From Ophiodon elongatus (lineage: Eukaryota; Chordata; Actinopteri; Perciformes; Hexagrammidae): a stretch of DNA of 64,000 nt. The stretch covers positions 806,001 to 870,000 of the forward strand of contig JACSYO010000469.1 of assembly GCA_016806645.1 (NCBI GenBank), written 5' to 3'. The notes under the pieces were generated by a model. It saw only the letters and a list, made by a program, of their open reading frames with translations, had not been told where the DNA came from and searched no databases. Below are positions 41,016 through 52,510 of the stretch, piece by piece; within the stretch, counting starts at the first letter, position 1; each line of letters starts with the position of its first letter. The translations under genes were made by a program, and so were the position numbers.

Positions 41016-43929
41016 CAATTTACGCACGGTCTGCTGTTCCTATTGTGTCGGCGTGAATGGTTGCGTCCTCCCAGTTCAACACAGGTAAAATAATATTCAC
41101 GGGTCATTTAAAGGAATAAAAGTGACGCTATTATCACCTCTTTATTTCACAAAGCCGGGCTAGTTTTCCGGATGGTAATTTGACTTATTTGACCCGTACG
41201 AGACGAAAATGCTGAACAAAAATAGCTTAAAAATGTTTAATGTCTGATGTGTTTAATACAGAATCATGGCCGAGGAAACATTTATACTCTGTCCAGCTGA
41301 GTTTTTCTTTTTTTCCTTTTTGAAACCGTTTGAACAGATAGTAACACATTTCTACTGTCTTCAGTCGTATAGTTCATTCATTTATGTCAGGGAATTCTAA
41401 AAATAAATCTTCAGGCTTCTACAAAGTGTGTTTTTATTCGTGGGTGCTGGTTGGGAAAATTCAGACAATCACATAATGAGCTAAAGTCTAGCAACAGGTA
41501 TCATAAACCTAATTAATATACTTACTGATAGCATTACGGCTCTACATGGCATTTCTGTAAGGAAAGGGAACTTCAGCTAATGTGATTTTTTTGGTTTATT
41601 TTGAAACATTGTCAAAATAAAAATGACTTTTCATAAAAATAATATTTGTACACGTCCTATTTGATTGACAACTTCTCTACAACAAACTTTCTTTTGGAAG
41701 CGTACAATGAATTAAAATAACTGAAGAAAGACTAGGTATTTTTTTTAAAGCAATTTATATATTTTTGCGACCATAAAAGAATTCCACCCATGCAATGGGT
41801 GCTTCACAAGACTAATTACGTGACCTTTTAAATATGTTGAGGAATTTAATATTAATATGTACAATAAAAAGAAAACCTTGACATAAATAATTTGTTGAAA
41901 ATGGTGTTTGGACTCTCGTAGGTTCTCCTGACAGTTATGTCTACTGTGCATCAGGACAGAGAATAAACAGAGGCCATTGATCTTCAAGAGAAATGTGATT
42001 TCCTTAAGAACTGCTCCGTGCCATAACTTTTCCTTGATTGTTCCACATAGCGGTTGTATTTGAAGCTTTAGTCATCCCGAGAGAGAATGGGAGAGGATGA
42101 AGCAGGCCGATTGGTATACACTCACCACATGTTGGGATGCAACCCCGACGACCATCTCTCACTGTGAGCCCATCTGAAGCAGGGAAAGTTCAGTCAGAGG
42201 GAGTGTCACTCAAACCTTCAAAAGAAGCACAACACACACTCAGAGGAAAGATGCATCGATTGTCAGGAGCGCTGTAGTGGAGTGTTGCTAGTCTGTCAGG
42301 AGGACTTGGTGGGAGTGGGGGGGTGGCAGGGTGTGTGGGGGGGGGACTAATGGAGAACGCTGCATTCTTGCCTCCACTGTAGCAGAGTCATTTGTGTTTC
42401 CTCTGCGGTGGCTCGAAGCGAGATTTCCGCCACCTTGTTCAGCTTCGTGGAATATAACCGTCTTACTTATTGACCTTGGCTTGTAACACAACATGCAAAA
42501 AGCTGTTTTGTCTCCTGTAGCATGCCTGTGAAGAATGCTTCAAACTTCAGCCTCTTTTTCTCCCCGGCAGGCCAAGCATGTCCTTCCTCATTATGTTCTT
42601 GTGTGAGCAAGGCCAAGGCTGCTGACACAGACCCAGTGTAATCTCTTTAACCCGCCACTGTCATGAGCAGACAAGGCGTGACCACCCAACGCTCTGCTCC
42701 ATCTCACTTAGCCAAGGGAATAGTTTTTCACTTCATCACCTCACGCGCTTTGGGTTGTAGCATGCTCATCATTTAGGGATGCACATTTCAAACACATTTT
42801 TATCAAGTATGCTCGACACATAAGTGCATGCAAAATTGCCCAGTAGTGCACACACACACACAGCCGGGGTTAATCATTGTTACAAGACCACTTAATATAA
42901 TCTTGTGCAGCAGTGTGCAGTTAGAAATTCATATACGCACTGACCCTTGGAGTTCCCATAATTGACACGAGCATTTTTCGCTGCGGTTATTGACTAATGA
43001 AGCTAAAAGCAAATGAAACTATATCACAGGAGAGGACATTGCTGGAAGCATTTTTAAATGAATACACAATGATTATTAGCTCCTTGAAGTCATTTCTTAG
43101 ACAAAGACTCCTTACGTTTACTTAGCAGATTAGGAGGAACATTCATATTAAAACATTTGGTATATGATGCGTTAAATGAAAAATAAAATACTAAATTACT
43201 GTGAATTATAAGCTCTTGTCCATTGAAAGCTAATTTCAATTCAGTTTAAATTAAGCAGAAAATTTCAATAAATATGGTTTTGCTTCTGAGCCACTGGGCG
43301 AGGCTGCATAAGCCATCTAGTGTGCAACATGATCACTTCTGTGTTTGCTCAGGAACAAAGTCTGCTTCCTAAACTTCCTCAGCTAAAGCTTGGCTCACAC
43401 TTGAACCTCTAATCTGTGCAATCTTCACGTATCCTATAGAGAGACATCATATTACGTCTCATTTGCTGGTTTCAAAGGTTCGCTGTGCAGTGGTTTTCAG
43501 AATGAGATGCAGTCTTAATAATACCAAATGCTGTAAATGTGCAACAAAGGAGAACGCAGTTTAAATTAGGCCTCCGGATGTTTGTTTTTTGCACCAGCAT
43601 TAAAGTTATGATAGTCTGTCAGCAAGCACCTGCCTGCTGCCTGTGAATGGCATTATCAAGCATCTCTATATGATGATCATTTTAAATACTGTTATTGCCT
43701 GACTGGCTAATTACAGCACTCATTATTTTTCGTGTATCTTTTGAATCATTGCCATGTTCAGTTTTTTTCCAAAAACAATGGAAACTTTCTCCGTTTTTTG
43801 TTTGGAAGAAAGTGCTGAATCGTCAATTTTTGCTTTGCGGCATGCCCAAGCAAGCAGCCTTCTTTTGTTTTAGCCATAATTGAGATCCCACTAATCTAGC
43901 CTCTTTTTAAAAAATGAAACAGTCCCTTT

Positions 43930-44470
43930 GTCAAGCCTTCATTAGCTTAAGATAATATTGTGAGAATGCACAATTAATTTGCAGTGTAACTTTAATTAAT
44001 TAAATACACCCAATTTTGTAATATGATTAATGCCACCAAGTTGTTATCTGCATTCTCCTCTAAAATGAATATGTAACAGCGATACAGCGCTGAGCATTAA
44101 TTGCAGAAATTGGGGCTTTTAAGAACCCAAAACTAGGTTAGGTAATTACAAGAGGTAATTTATTAAACCTTAAAAAAACAGAACACGCATAGAAAAACAC
44201 GCAAGAAACAAACACCCATAAATTGATATATAAATCATGAGTACCATTGTGTGTAATCTGGCTGTGATTTGGGAGAAAATGACAAATCTTTGTGGCATGC
44301 AGAGCACTTGATAAAGCAGATAGTGGTCATAAATTTAGTCCCAGTCAGGGTCTCATTAAAGGAGGCATAATTTAATTAGGAGTTAGCCATCGACCTCTAA
44401 ATATATTAATTACCTTGAGAATGACGAGATGAGTGCGGCGATTATTGCGTATTTCATTAGAGTTGGTCTT
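43930..44470. promoter_or_regulatory. Homeodomain-motif-dense block
   Basis: There is an unusual density of TAAT/ATTA cores, often as TAATTA or ATTAAT. Examples are near 43973, 43994-44004, 44023, 44095, 44145, 44370 and 44405, along with GATTATTGCG and CACTTGATAAAGCAG. It is free of recognisable repeats. Such blocks are typical of developmental enhancers; that role is inferred. Confidence 0.3.
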
Positions 44471-45222
44471 GTGGGAGAAGAGCAAACTAAGGTGGGAAGC
44501 TGACTGTGTTGACAAGATAATGGATGGGCTGGTCTGAGATGAATTTGGTCACCTTGCCTTGGTTGAGCTCAGAGGAGGTGAGCCAGAGGACAGCACTGGT
44601 CCTCAAGGAGCTAGGGTGTCTCCAGTCTGTTTACTGGAACATTTAGAGCTTTTAGGTGCATGAAACAGTATAACACATCATTTTTACCGCAATAACCAAT
44701 TATTATATGAGGAATGACTGACTAAATGATGAGAGCATGTTAAGTTTTTAGAGCCAGTTCAGGATAAAGGATCGACATTGACTATTTGGTGTTTAGTGTG
44801 ACTAACAAATCTCCAAACCAAATATCATTCAATTCCATGCTGACGTTGTTTTTGTGACAGTTCAAGATGGGAAATTAAATATTAAAATATCAAATGAGTA
44901 TCCACTGAACTAAAAACGGTATATATATATTCCTACGTTGTTTAGTGTCTTACCTCTGCCTCTCTTGCTATAACCTCGGATGATAAAAAAAGAAAAAAAA
45001 AGGTGTGAAAGCATAAAGAATTTGAGTAAAAATCATTATTGTGCGTCATTCTTAATGTAACTGCTGAACTAAGAGCTGCTGCATCTGTTCTCAGCGGCTC
45101 CATTCATTGCCGTGCACTTATAATGCTTTACTTTTACATTTTGCTTATAAAATCGACTTTCGCTTTCACTAACACAGCTAACAAAGAAGTGCACCTTGGT
45201 GTTCCAACTATTTGTACACATA

Positions 45223-45226
<4 letters not shown>

Positions 45227-45290
<64 letters not shown>
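45227..45290. repeat. (CA)n microsatellite
   Basis: About 32 uninterrupted units. Confidence 0.97.
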
Positions 45291-45292
<2 letters not shown>

Positions 45293-46015
45293 AGCGGAGT
45301 GCAGAGGTGACGGCTCATTGCCCCATAGACTGATATGTCAATGAAACATACAAGATGTTGCCGCTGCATTGGAGCGATTTCCAGCCTCGCTCCTCTCCTG
45401 GCTGACAGCAGGACAAAGAGCCTAAGCTACTATTATCTGGAAGCAAGCTCTCATTCTTGCTTTCATCTTTCTCTTCACTTACACAAACATAGATGTAGGT
45501 GCCTTGTGCAAAAACACGGAGCTCAGCATAAAGTCGCAGATGCAGCCAGTGTGCATATCAGACGGGACAAACTTTGGTATTCTAGGGGGTTTGAACATTG
45601 TCAAAGTGTCAAAATGGTTGTCGACTGTATGCCGTTGGCAAATAAAAGAAGAGTGGCATGACTGAGCTCAGGTTTTCTGAGAATGTGACGGTACTTTTGA
45701 AACAGGACAGAAGAGTTGCGACATTTTACATAAGTTAATATTCTCAAACTTAAACTGTTTTCCACTCGCCTGTGTCTGGTCAGAATGACATCCAAACCGA
45801 CAGGTGACATGACTTGTGTTTAAAAGGAAATCATTTCCTGTATGAATACATGCGTGAACAGAGGCAGTAAACGCAACTCACAGACCACAAAGCTCCCCCG
45901 CACCATCTCCCTGAACGCCCCCTCCCTCTTCTCTCCTCTCCTCTCTTTACTACTAACCTCCTCCCACTCTGGCCAGAAAATTGAGGACACTCACCAAGGA
46001 CTGACTGGCCCCACA

Positions 46016-46042
46016 GCTGCTGCTGCTGCTGCTGCTGCTGCT
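46016..46042. repeat. (CTG)n trinucleotide repeat
   Basis: About nine GCT/CTG units in non-coding DNA. Frames through it (poly-Ala or poly-Gln) are not supported as genes. Confidence 0.9.
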
Positions 46043-46494
46043 TCCCAATCCCTCCTCTGTTAGACACACCTTCAACAGCTGGCTGTCAGCAGGGCCAGGA
46101 TCAGGGCCGTGGACTGGAAGATAGCATGACATCCACAGCCCAGAGCCTCAGCCCAGGCTCCAACGCTGGCCATTCAGATGGCGGCAGCACCACCATGGCA
46201 GCTCCCAGTGCAGCAGAGAAATATAAAGAGCGAGAGAGCCGGGCAGTCACTGGCGTGGTAGTGCACACTGCAGCTGAGCTCTCCCTGCTCTGGGACCCAT
46301 CTCATTCAGCCAAGATTGCTTCATACAAAAGTTGACAATGCACCAGTGAAAGCCATTGTTGATATTCAACATTTTTTAAATAGCTGAGCAGAATAGACAA
46401 CATGGCAGGCGGCAAAACTTGGCAGGGGAAACTGACCTGGAGCTTCTCGTTTGAAAGGGTTGCCACGCTGGGTGAGAGGAGAGAGGGCTATTGT

Positions 46495-46498
<4 letters not shown>

Positions 46499-46526
<28 letters not shown>
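46499..46526. repeat. Poly(A) tract
   Basis: About 28 uninterrupted A. It could be the tail of a decayed retroelement, but no recognisable element body precedes it. Confidence 0.9.
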
Positions 46527-46528
<2 letters not shown>

Positions 46529-47096
46529 AAAAGGGAGAGCTTGTGTGAAAGAGCTCAAAAAACAAAACATCTCCCATCCCGAGAGAGCAGAGTACAATGC
46601 TTTCAGTGCAGCAGAAGAGGACAATCACCTCACACGGTCACAAGCATATAGGCATTACCAAGAAAGGACAGAACAATTAAATCAATGCAATAGGATCCAT
46701 TTTAAAACAGGATATTATATTTCTGACTCTTGAACTGAACAAGGTAGCTCAAACCGCATATAACAGTTGTTACAAAATAAACCTGAGCACCCATGTGTCA
46801 AAGCCAACATTTAGACGCAACAGTTAAATAACACAAAAGTCAAAAATGTAATCCGCTCTTAGTGCTTTGGCTCGGCTGACGTCCAGAGGAATGTCTTCCA
46901 CAGGGCCATCTATTCCTCTAATGTTGCACAGATGAGAACGATACTGCCCGACGCTGTTAATGGTGTTCGGTTTCCGTCATTGTCAAGCTGACAAGCGTGC
47001 AGATTGATATGGATATTTAAGAAGCCTTTAAGCTTCCATATGTCAGAGCATCACAGTGCCGCTCGTGCCTCAGAAGCTATCAAAACATCTAATGTA

Positions 47097-47098
<2 letters not shown>

Positions 47099-47141
<43 letters not shown>

Positions 47142-47168
47142 TGCATGCGTGCGTGTGTGTGTGTGTGT
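47099..47168. repeat. Interrupted (GT)n microsatellite
   Basis: Two GT blocks separated by a GTATGTGCGTGCATGCGTGC interruption. Confidence 0.95.
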
Positions 47169-48283
47169 TTGCCTGGTAGCCCTGAGGCAGCTCCCAGTGT
47201 TGTGTTTCGTGCGTCCTCGTGTCCCTTAGTGGGAAGCCGGGTGGGAGAGAGGGCCTGAGTGACTAATGTGGCCTTTAAAACCCCTGAAGGAAACAGCTGC
47301 TATACCTGAGACCATTCCTATCGAGCGCATCACAAACCTATCCACTCATCCAGAACTGTACCGCAATACTGTAAACTCAAAGTAAGTAAAAGTGCATTTA
47401 GCTACTGCATATTCTTAAGCTAAACATGAAAATATATATTTTTGACTTGCCTGCTGATGAATCTACTGCTGCAATAAACAGACAAGCACAACTGCAACAA
47501 AGGCAACAAACAGCCATTAAAACCCTCAGAGGGATTCAGTTGATAATGATATGCACAAACAGCCGATCCTAACTCTTCAAATGCTAGAGCCTTTATTTTG
47601 GTAAATTGTAGCTTTGCTTACACAATGTTCCCATGCCCCAATGCTAAAAGTTATATAACAATTGGAAAAATCAACCACTTTCTCCCCCTTAAACTATTTT
47701 ATTTTTGTCTACTGAACTTTAAAAAACAACAACAATATGTAGTAAAGTATTTAACCAAAATATAAAAATATGTTAGGTTTCATATGTCATATGGGCGAAG
47801 CAAATATATGTTCATTTTGTCGTTCAAAGACAAAGATTAGACTAATGGAAGGAGTCGATTAGAACACAACATACTGTTATTAAATCCCAATAACCAAATC
47901 CAAATAGACTTATTATAAAAAGTTCTGTAAACAACAACACAGATATCGGGCAGATGACGATCCTTTGCTTTTAACTATAATCAACAGCTTGGCTCTCTGT
48001 GAGCACAAACTGAAGTTATTGATAATTTTCTGTAGCTGACGTCTGAAACATGTGAGAATTCAAATATAATACAACAGACACATGTTTGAAAAACCTTGAA
48101 TTATGAAGCTGATAAAATCATTTCAAGTGTGGCTCAGGGTCTCCAGCAGCCCCAAACAGAACATGAAAATGAATTATTTCAGCTCTAAAACTTTCTACAG
48201 TGTCATAAACAAATGGAAAGGGCTCAAGTAAAAAAATATCAGTGAGTCTTGTTCTGCAGTGTTTTCAGTCTCTCAAAGGCCGA

Positions 48284-48285
<2 letters not shown>

Positions 48286-48376
<91 letters not shown>

Positions 48377-48400
48377 GTGCGTGTGTGGGTGTGTTTGTGT
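48286..48400. repeat. (GT)n microsatellite
   Basis: Roughly 42 pure GT units followed by a variant GTGC/GTGG tail. Confidence 0.97.
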
Positions 48401-48569
48401 AATAAGGCGGCGCACAGAGAAATAGGACCGGTCTGGCTCTTTGACATAGGCAGGCTTGGAGTTCGAGATGTGTAATTACGCTGAGCAGGGAGAAATTACA
48501 GCTCTGAGAATGAAGGCAGGGCCCACATAATCTTATAGGTGTGTCCGTGCTTGGCTGCAGGACAGACAG

Positions 48570-48573
<4 letters not shown>

Positions 48574-48632
<59 letters not shown>

Positions 48633-48653
48633 GAGAGGGTAGGGGGGGGGGGG
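48574..48653. repeat. (GA)n microsatellite followed by a G run
   Basis: About 28 GA units (48574-48629), then a run of 12 G at 48642-48653. The purine strand is continuous with the G run, a layout that favours triplex or stacked-G structures. Confidence 0.95.
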
Positions 48654-50652
48654 ACCTGTGGCGTCTTTACTGGAAATCCACGTCAGCACCACCCATCACA
48701 CTCTATTAGCTGCCATCAAAGCTCTAATTTTACTCTAGCATTACACCCCGCTCCCTGCATCCTCCTCCCTCCCCTGCTGATCTAGATGGCGCAGCCTGGT
48801 GGGAAAACGACATTCAATCCGCTGTCCGCCCCATTCAGGCCAAATTGGCAAATGACAGCTCTCCGCCTCTCAGATTTCGGAAAAGTGAAAGGTACCACCG
48901 CCACCCTCCGTTTGAGCCTCCAAAAGCTGTTGGTGGGGGGAGGAATAGAAGGGAGGACGGGGGGAGAGTGAGGACTGGTGACGCCGAGGAGTGGACCAAG
49001 GTGGGTTAACAGCCTCCCTTGTCCTCCTCGGTGGTGACGGTGCTGGACAGAGAACACAGAGAAAAGAGAGGAGAATGCCTACTCAGCAGATCAAAAGAAC
49101 TTCCCAGAAGCCAATGGGAAAAGTTGACCTCAATCCCCTAATCACACACTTTACCACCCCAGGCCGAGCCGCACGGGCACATGGGAATACAGCGTTTGCC
49201 CTCATGGAGGTCAACAGCAGCGAGAGGGCAGCACGCAGAGTTGAATCAGAGACGCGGGCAGACAGCATGCTGACTTGGGAGCACAGGCCTTCACTGGGCC
49301 TAAAGACCAGCTTTTACAGCCCCCCTCCAGATATATTCAAAACACAAATTCTGCAGAAATAAACCCAAAAGACAACAAGCTGTGACATGTTTGGTCTGAT
49401 AAGCTGCATAGGACACACACAAAAAGAAACAAAAAAAAAATAAAAATACATGCAGCACTGCCCGACACACATGCACACACAACAAGGTCTTTCATCAGCG
49501 TTGTACAAAGACACACAGGAAAAAGACACAGAACATATTGTGTCAGACACTAACTGGCCGCCCGACTGAATGGTACTCTTACTGCTAATTAAGTGCTAAT
49601 GGCAGTTCCCCCTGCAGAGAATACTAATTAATGTTCCATTCTTCTGCGGGCTGAGCGCGCACTCCACCGCGGCCTAATGAGGAGAGGCAGGTACGTCTTC
49701 TCCCAGGCTGGGTTAATAAGCACAGCACAGTGGGGTCTGAGTAGAGAGGGCCATACCAGGGGGCTGCTTCCTGTTCCCTAATCTTAACAGACCCCCCCAG
49801 AACACTCACAATGAGACGCGGAGGTAATGAAAGGATTTGTCCCATAAACTCGGAAAATAGGCCAGCTTGTGTGTCTGCACCCAAAAAAGTTCCGGTGTCT
49901 GTACTAATGTAACATTAATACGGAGAAAATTCTGGATTTAAAAAAATCGACGACAAACAAAACAACCTGCACACTTACAGAAAGAGATCTTTTATCTTCA
50001 TTCAGACAAAAATATTTGTGGAAATTTGGGGCAACTGTGTTCATATTTCACAGGGAAGTGTATATAACTATTGTATCTATATACTATTTGCACCCAGCAA
50101 TGAAAAAGTATAAAAGTACTAGGAAAACAGTTTCTTTAAAAAAAACAAAAAAACACTGACAGTGAGTACCATTTCATATTGGATATGTCTTCCTCTGCGT
50201 CTTCCTACAGAATTACGACCTAGAAACTGCTGATGTCTCTGAGAAAAACAACTTCTATTCTATATAGTTTGCAGCTCCCTGAGAATACGCCCCGCAGAAA
50301 AAATAAATAAATACATTACCTGTTTGGATGCAGAAAGCCTGGGAATCAGATTCAAAGTGCTGAAGAATGAATGGATGTGCGAGTATGCGGGTGCGTGCAT
50401 GAGCGTAAACATAGATTGAGGATGGTATTGGAATTACCTGAGTGAGATAATGGTGGTGCATTAGATTAACTTTCAGTTCTTAAATGCAACACATTTAGGC
50501 AATCTTGTCCCCCAAAAACATGTCAATGTCTGAAAGGCCTCCCTCTCGCTATCAGGAGCCTCTGGTCCCCCACACTGATGCAGCTGGCAAGGCGCTACCG
50601 TCGCCAGTCAAAACGCAGCGCCAGATCTAGTTATAAAATAATTGAATTTTCA

Positions 50653-50709
50653 TATCAGAGGGGACCAGAGTCCCAGCAGACAATAGGACTGCTGAGTCCT
50701 CTCTGATAT
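50653..50709. other. Imperfect hairpin with 14-bp outer stem
   Basis: ATATCAGAG at 50653 pairs with CTCTGATAT near 50709, and CAGCAG with CTGCTG inside it, around a loop containing ACAATAG. The left arm can also fold on itself (GGGAC...GTCCC). It is non-coding and lies in a motif-dense block. Confidence 0.5.
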
Positions 50710-51759
50710 TGGCTCAGGCCCTTTGCCATGCGCATGAAATCAGTATGTTAATGTTCCAGGGTTTTCTTTTTTTAAGGGCACTTGTGCTCTCGCAATGTAC
50801 TACCGATGCGGTTTCAAAAAATTGCAACTATTGATAAGTAGGCAGCCAGCAACCCCCTCGACCCCTCCTCCCACCCAACATGCCCACCCCCGCCTCCCCG
50901 CCTCCCCCCAACCCACCGAGGCTGTAGACGTTCTCGCACCCCCATCCTCCCCCATTATTAAAATTGTAATTTATTTTTCTAAATCAGAATGACAGCTTGC
51001 TTTCTTTTCTCTGCAGCAGGCAGTGAATCACCAAGCTTTAATTACTTTCGTAACTTCGCTGACCCTGTGAGCGTGCTGCTCTGCCAGAGAAAATGGGACC
51101 TCCAACAAAGGCCCTCCACAACCACAGCCGCCTTCGGTTCATTCAAAATGCGAGCAAAAAATTTATCAAACTACGGATTTTATAAGATTTTGTTAACATT
51201 TCACCTCCTATCTTTTTCACACCCCCGCTTGCAACAGTTCTGCACTCCCAATCTCCTGGCCCACCTCCTGAAGAAACTCACTGCACTAAACAACCTCATT
51301 CCAACTCTCCCGCTTTCCTTCTCGGGTGTGCTTGTGTTGACTCAACGAGGTCTCCCCGGGTCACGAGAGCCAGAGGTCACCCTATCACCAGTAACCCCCT
51401 CATATCCAGGCCGTGGCCTCGGCAGCAGGGAGACAGACAGCGCGGGGTCCCGAGGCCACAAAGCCCAGATCAACAGGGATGAACGCTACATTTGATCACT
51501 TCACAGATCTTTGGCCTGCACACATCAGGGTCAAGCTTTATTCAGCCCCGCCTTCAGAGTCCATCACACCGCTATCCTCGGCCTTTTCTGGCCACGGGTC
51601 ATCGCCACAAAGGAGTCGCTTCAGTGTTTAAAAGCATCCCTGAAGCTGTCACATGGCTCATGGCCGTGACACTGACATGTGTGAGAGGCATGCGTGACTG
51701 TTAAGTTTGAACAGGAAGAAGGTTTAAGATACGGCCCTCCTCCGCTTTGTTGCCACAAA

Positions 51760-52060
51760 GTTCAGGCATGTTTCTTGTTCACCAACAGATCCCCGTTTGC
51801 TTGACATTATTCCTGCCGCCTGACTTATTAAAGAAGCTAATATGTTGTAATCCCTGCTATCGCTCTCACCTTCTCACTGGCACACCTCTGTTTTGGGCTG
51901 TGCCACTGTGTGAACCAGGGGTGCGCAGGCACGGTTGGTCTTTTGCTGACTGCCTGATAATTGAATGAGCGATTATCCCTCCCATTAATAGACAATGATA
52001 CAGAAAGCACTGCCATATGTACGGAATATTAATGAGTGGCTGCAGCGGCCTAGATAAGAG
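51760..52060. promoter_or_regulatory. Candidate conserved non-coding element
   Basis: Complex sequence with GACTTATTAAAG, GATAATTGAATG, CCATTAATAGACAATGATAC (a homeodomain core next to a SOX-type ACAATG) and GGAATATTAATGAG. No coding signal. Regulatory role is inferred from motif composition only. Confidence 0.25.
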
Positions 52061-52487
52061 AAGCGCCATGCAGTTGCTGTAATAGGGGTTAAAACAATTT
52101 GCCCCCCACAACACCCTATCCCTCCATGCACACACGCACACACACACACACACGCACACGCACGCACGCACACACACCCACACAGCAGCTCCCATGCTTT
52201 CCACTGAGCTAATCCTACATCCTCTCACTAACTAAGCAGGCTGCCACCAACCAACAGCCCCCCATGGCCTGGACTTGTGCTTGGCGCTGACCTCTCTGCT
52301 GCCAAGGCCGACCCGCCATTGTGAGAGAGTGCGAGCGGGGTCACTCGACAACAGAATGACATGCTAATGATGGGAAGCAGCGGGTGTTTAGTATTTATGT
52401 TATGAGACATTTCGCACAAGAGAGATGGAAACGCATGCAGACGTTCCGATTTTTATTCCAGAAACATAAACTCACAACTCTTGTTTT

Positions 52488-52510
52488 GTTGTTGTTGTTG
52501 TTGTTGTTGT
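52488..52510. repeat. (TTG)n trinucleotide repeat
   Basis: About seven to eight TTG units. Confidence 0.85.

Noticed and set aside
48273..48692. A 139-codon frame through GT and GA arrays
   Set aside because: Low-complexity translation of microsatellites.
50989..51495. A 168-codon plus-strand frame
   Set aside because: No recognisable domain, no codon-level sign of constraint and no clear gene context. Treated as a chance frame.
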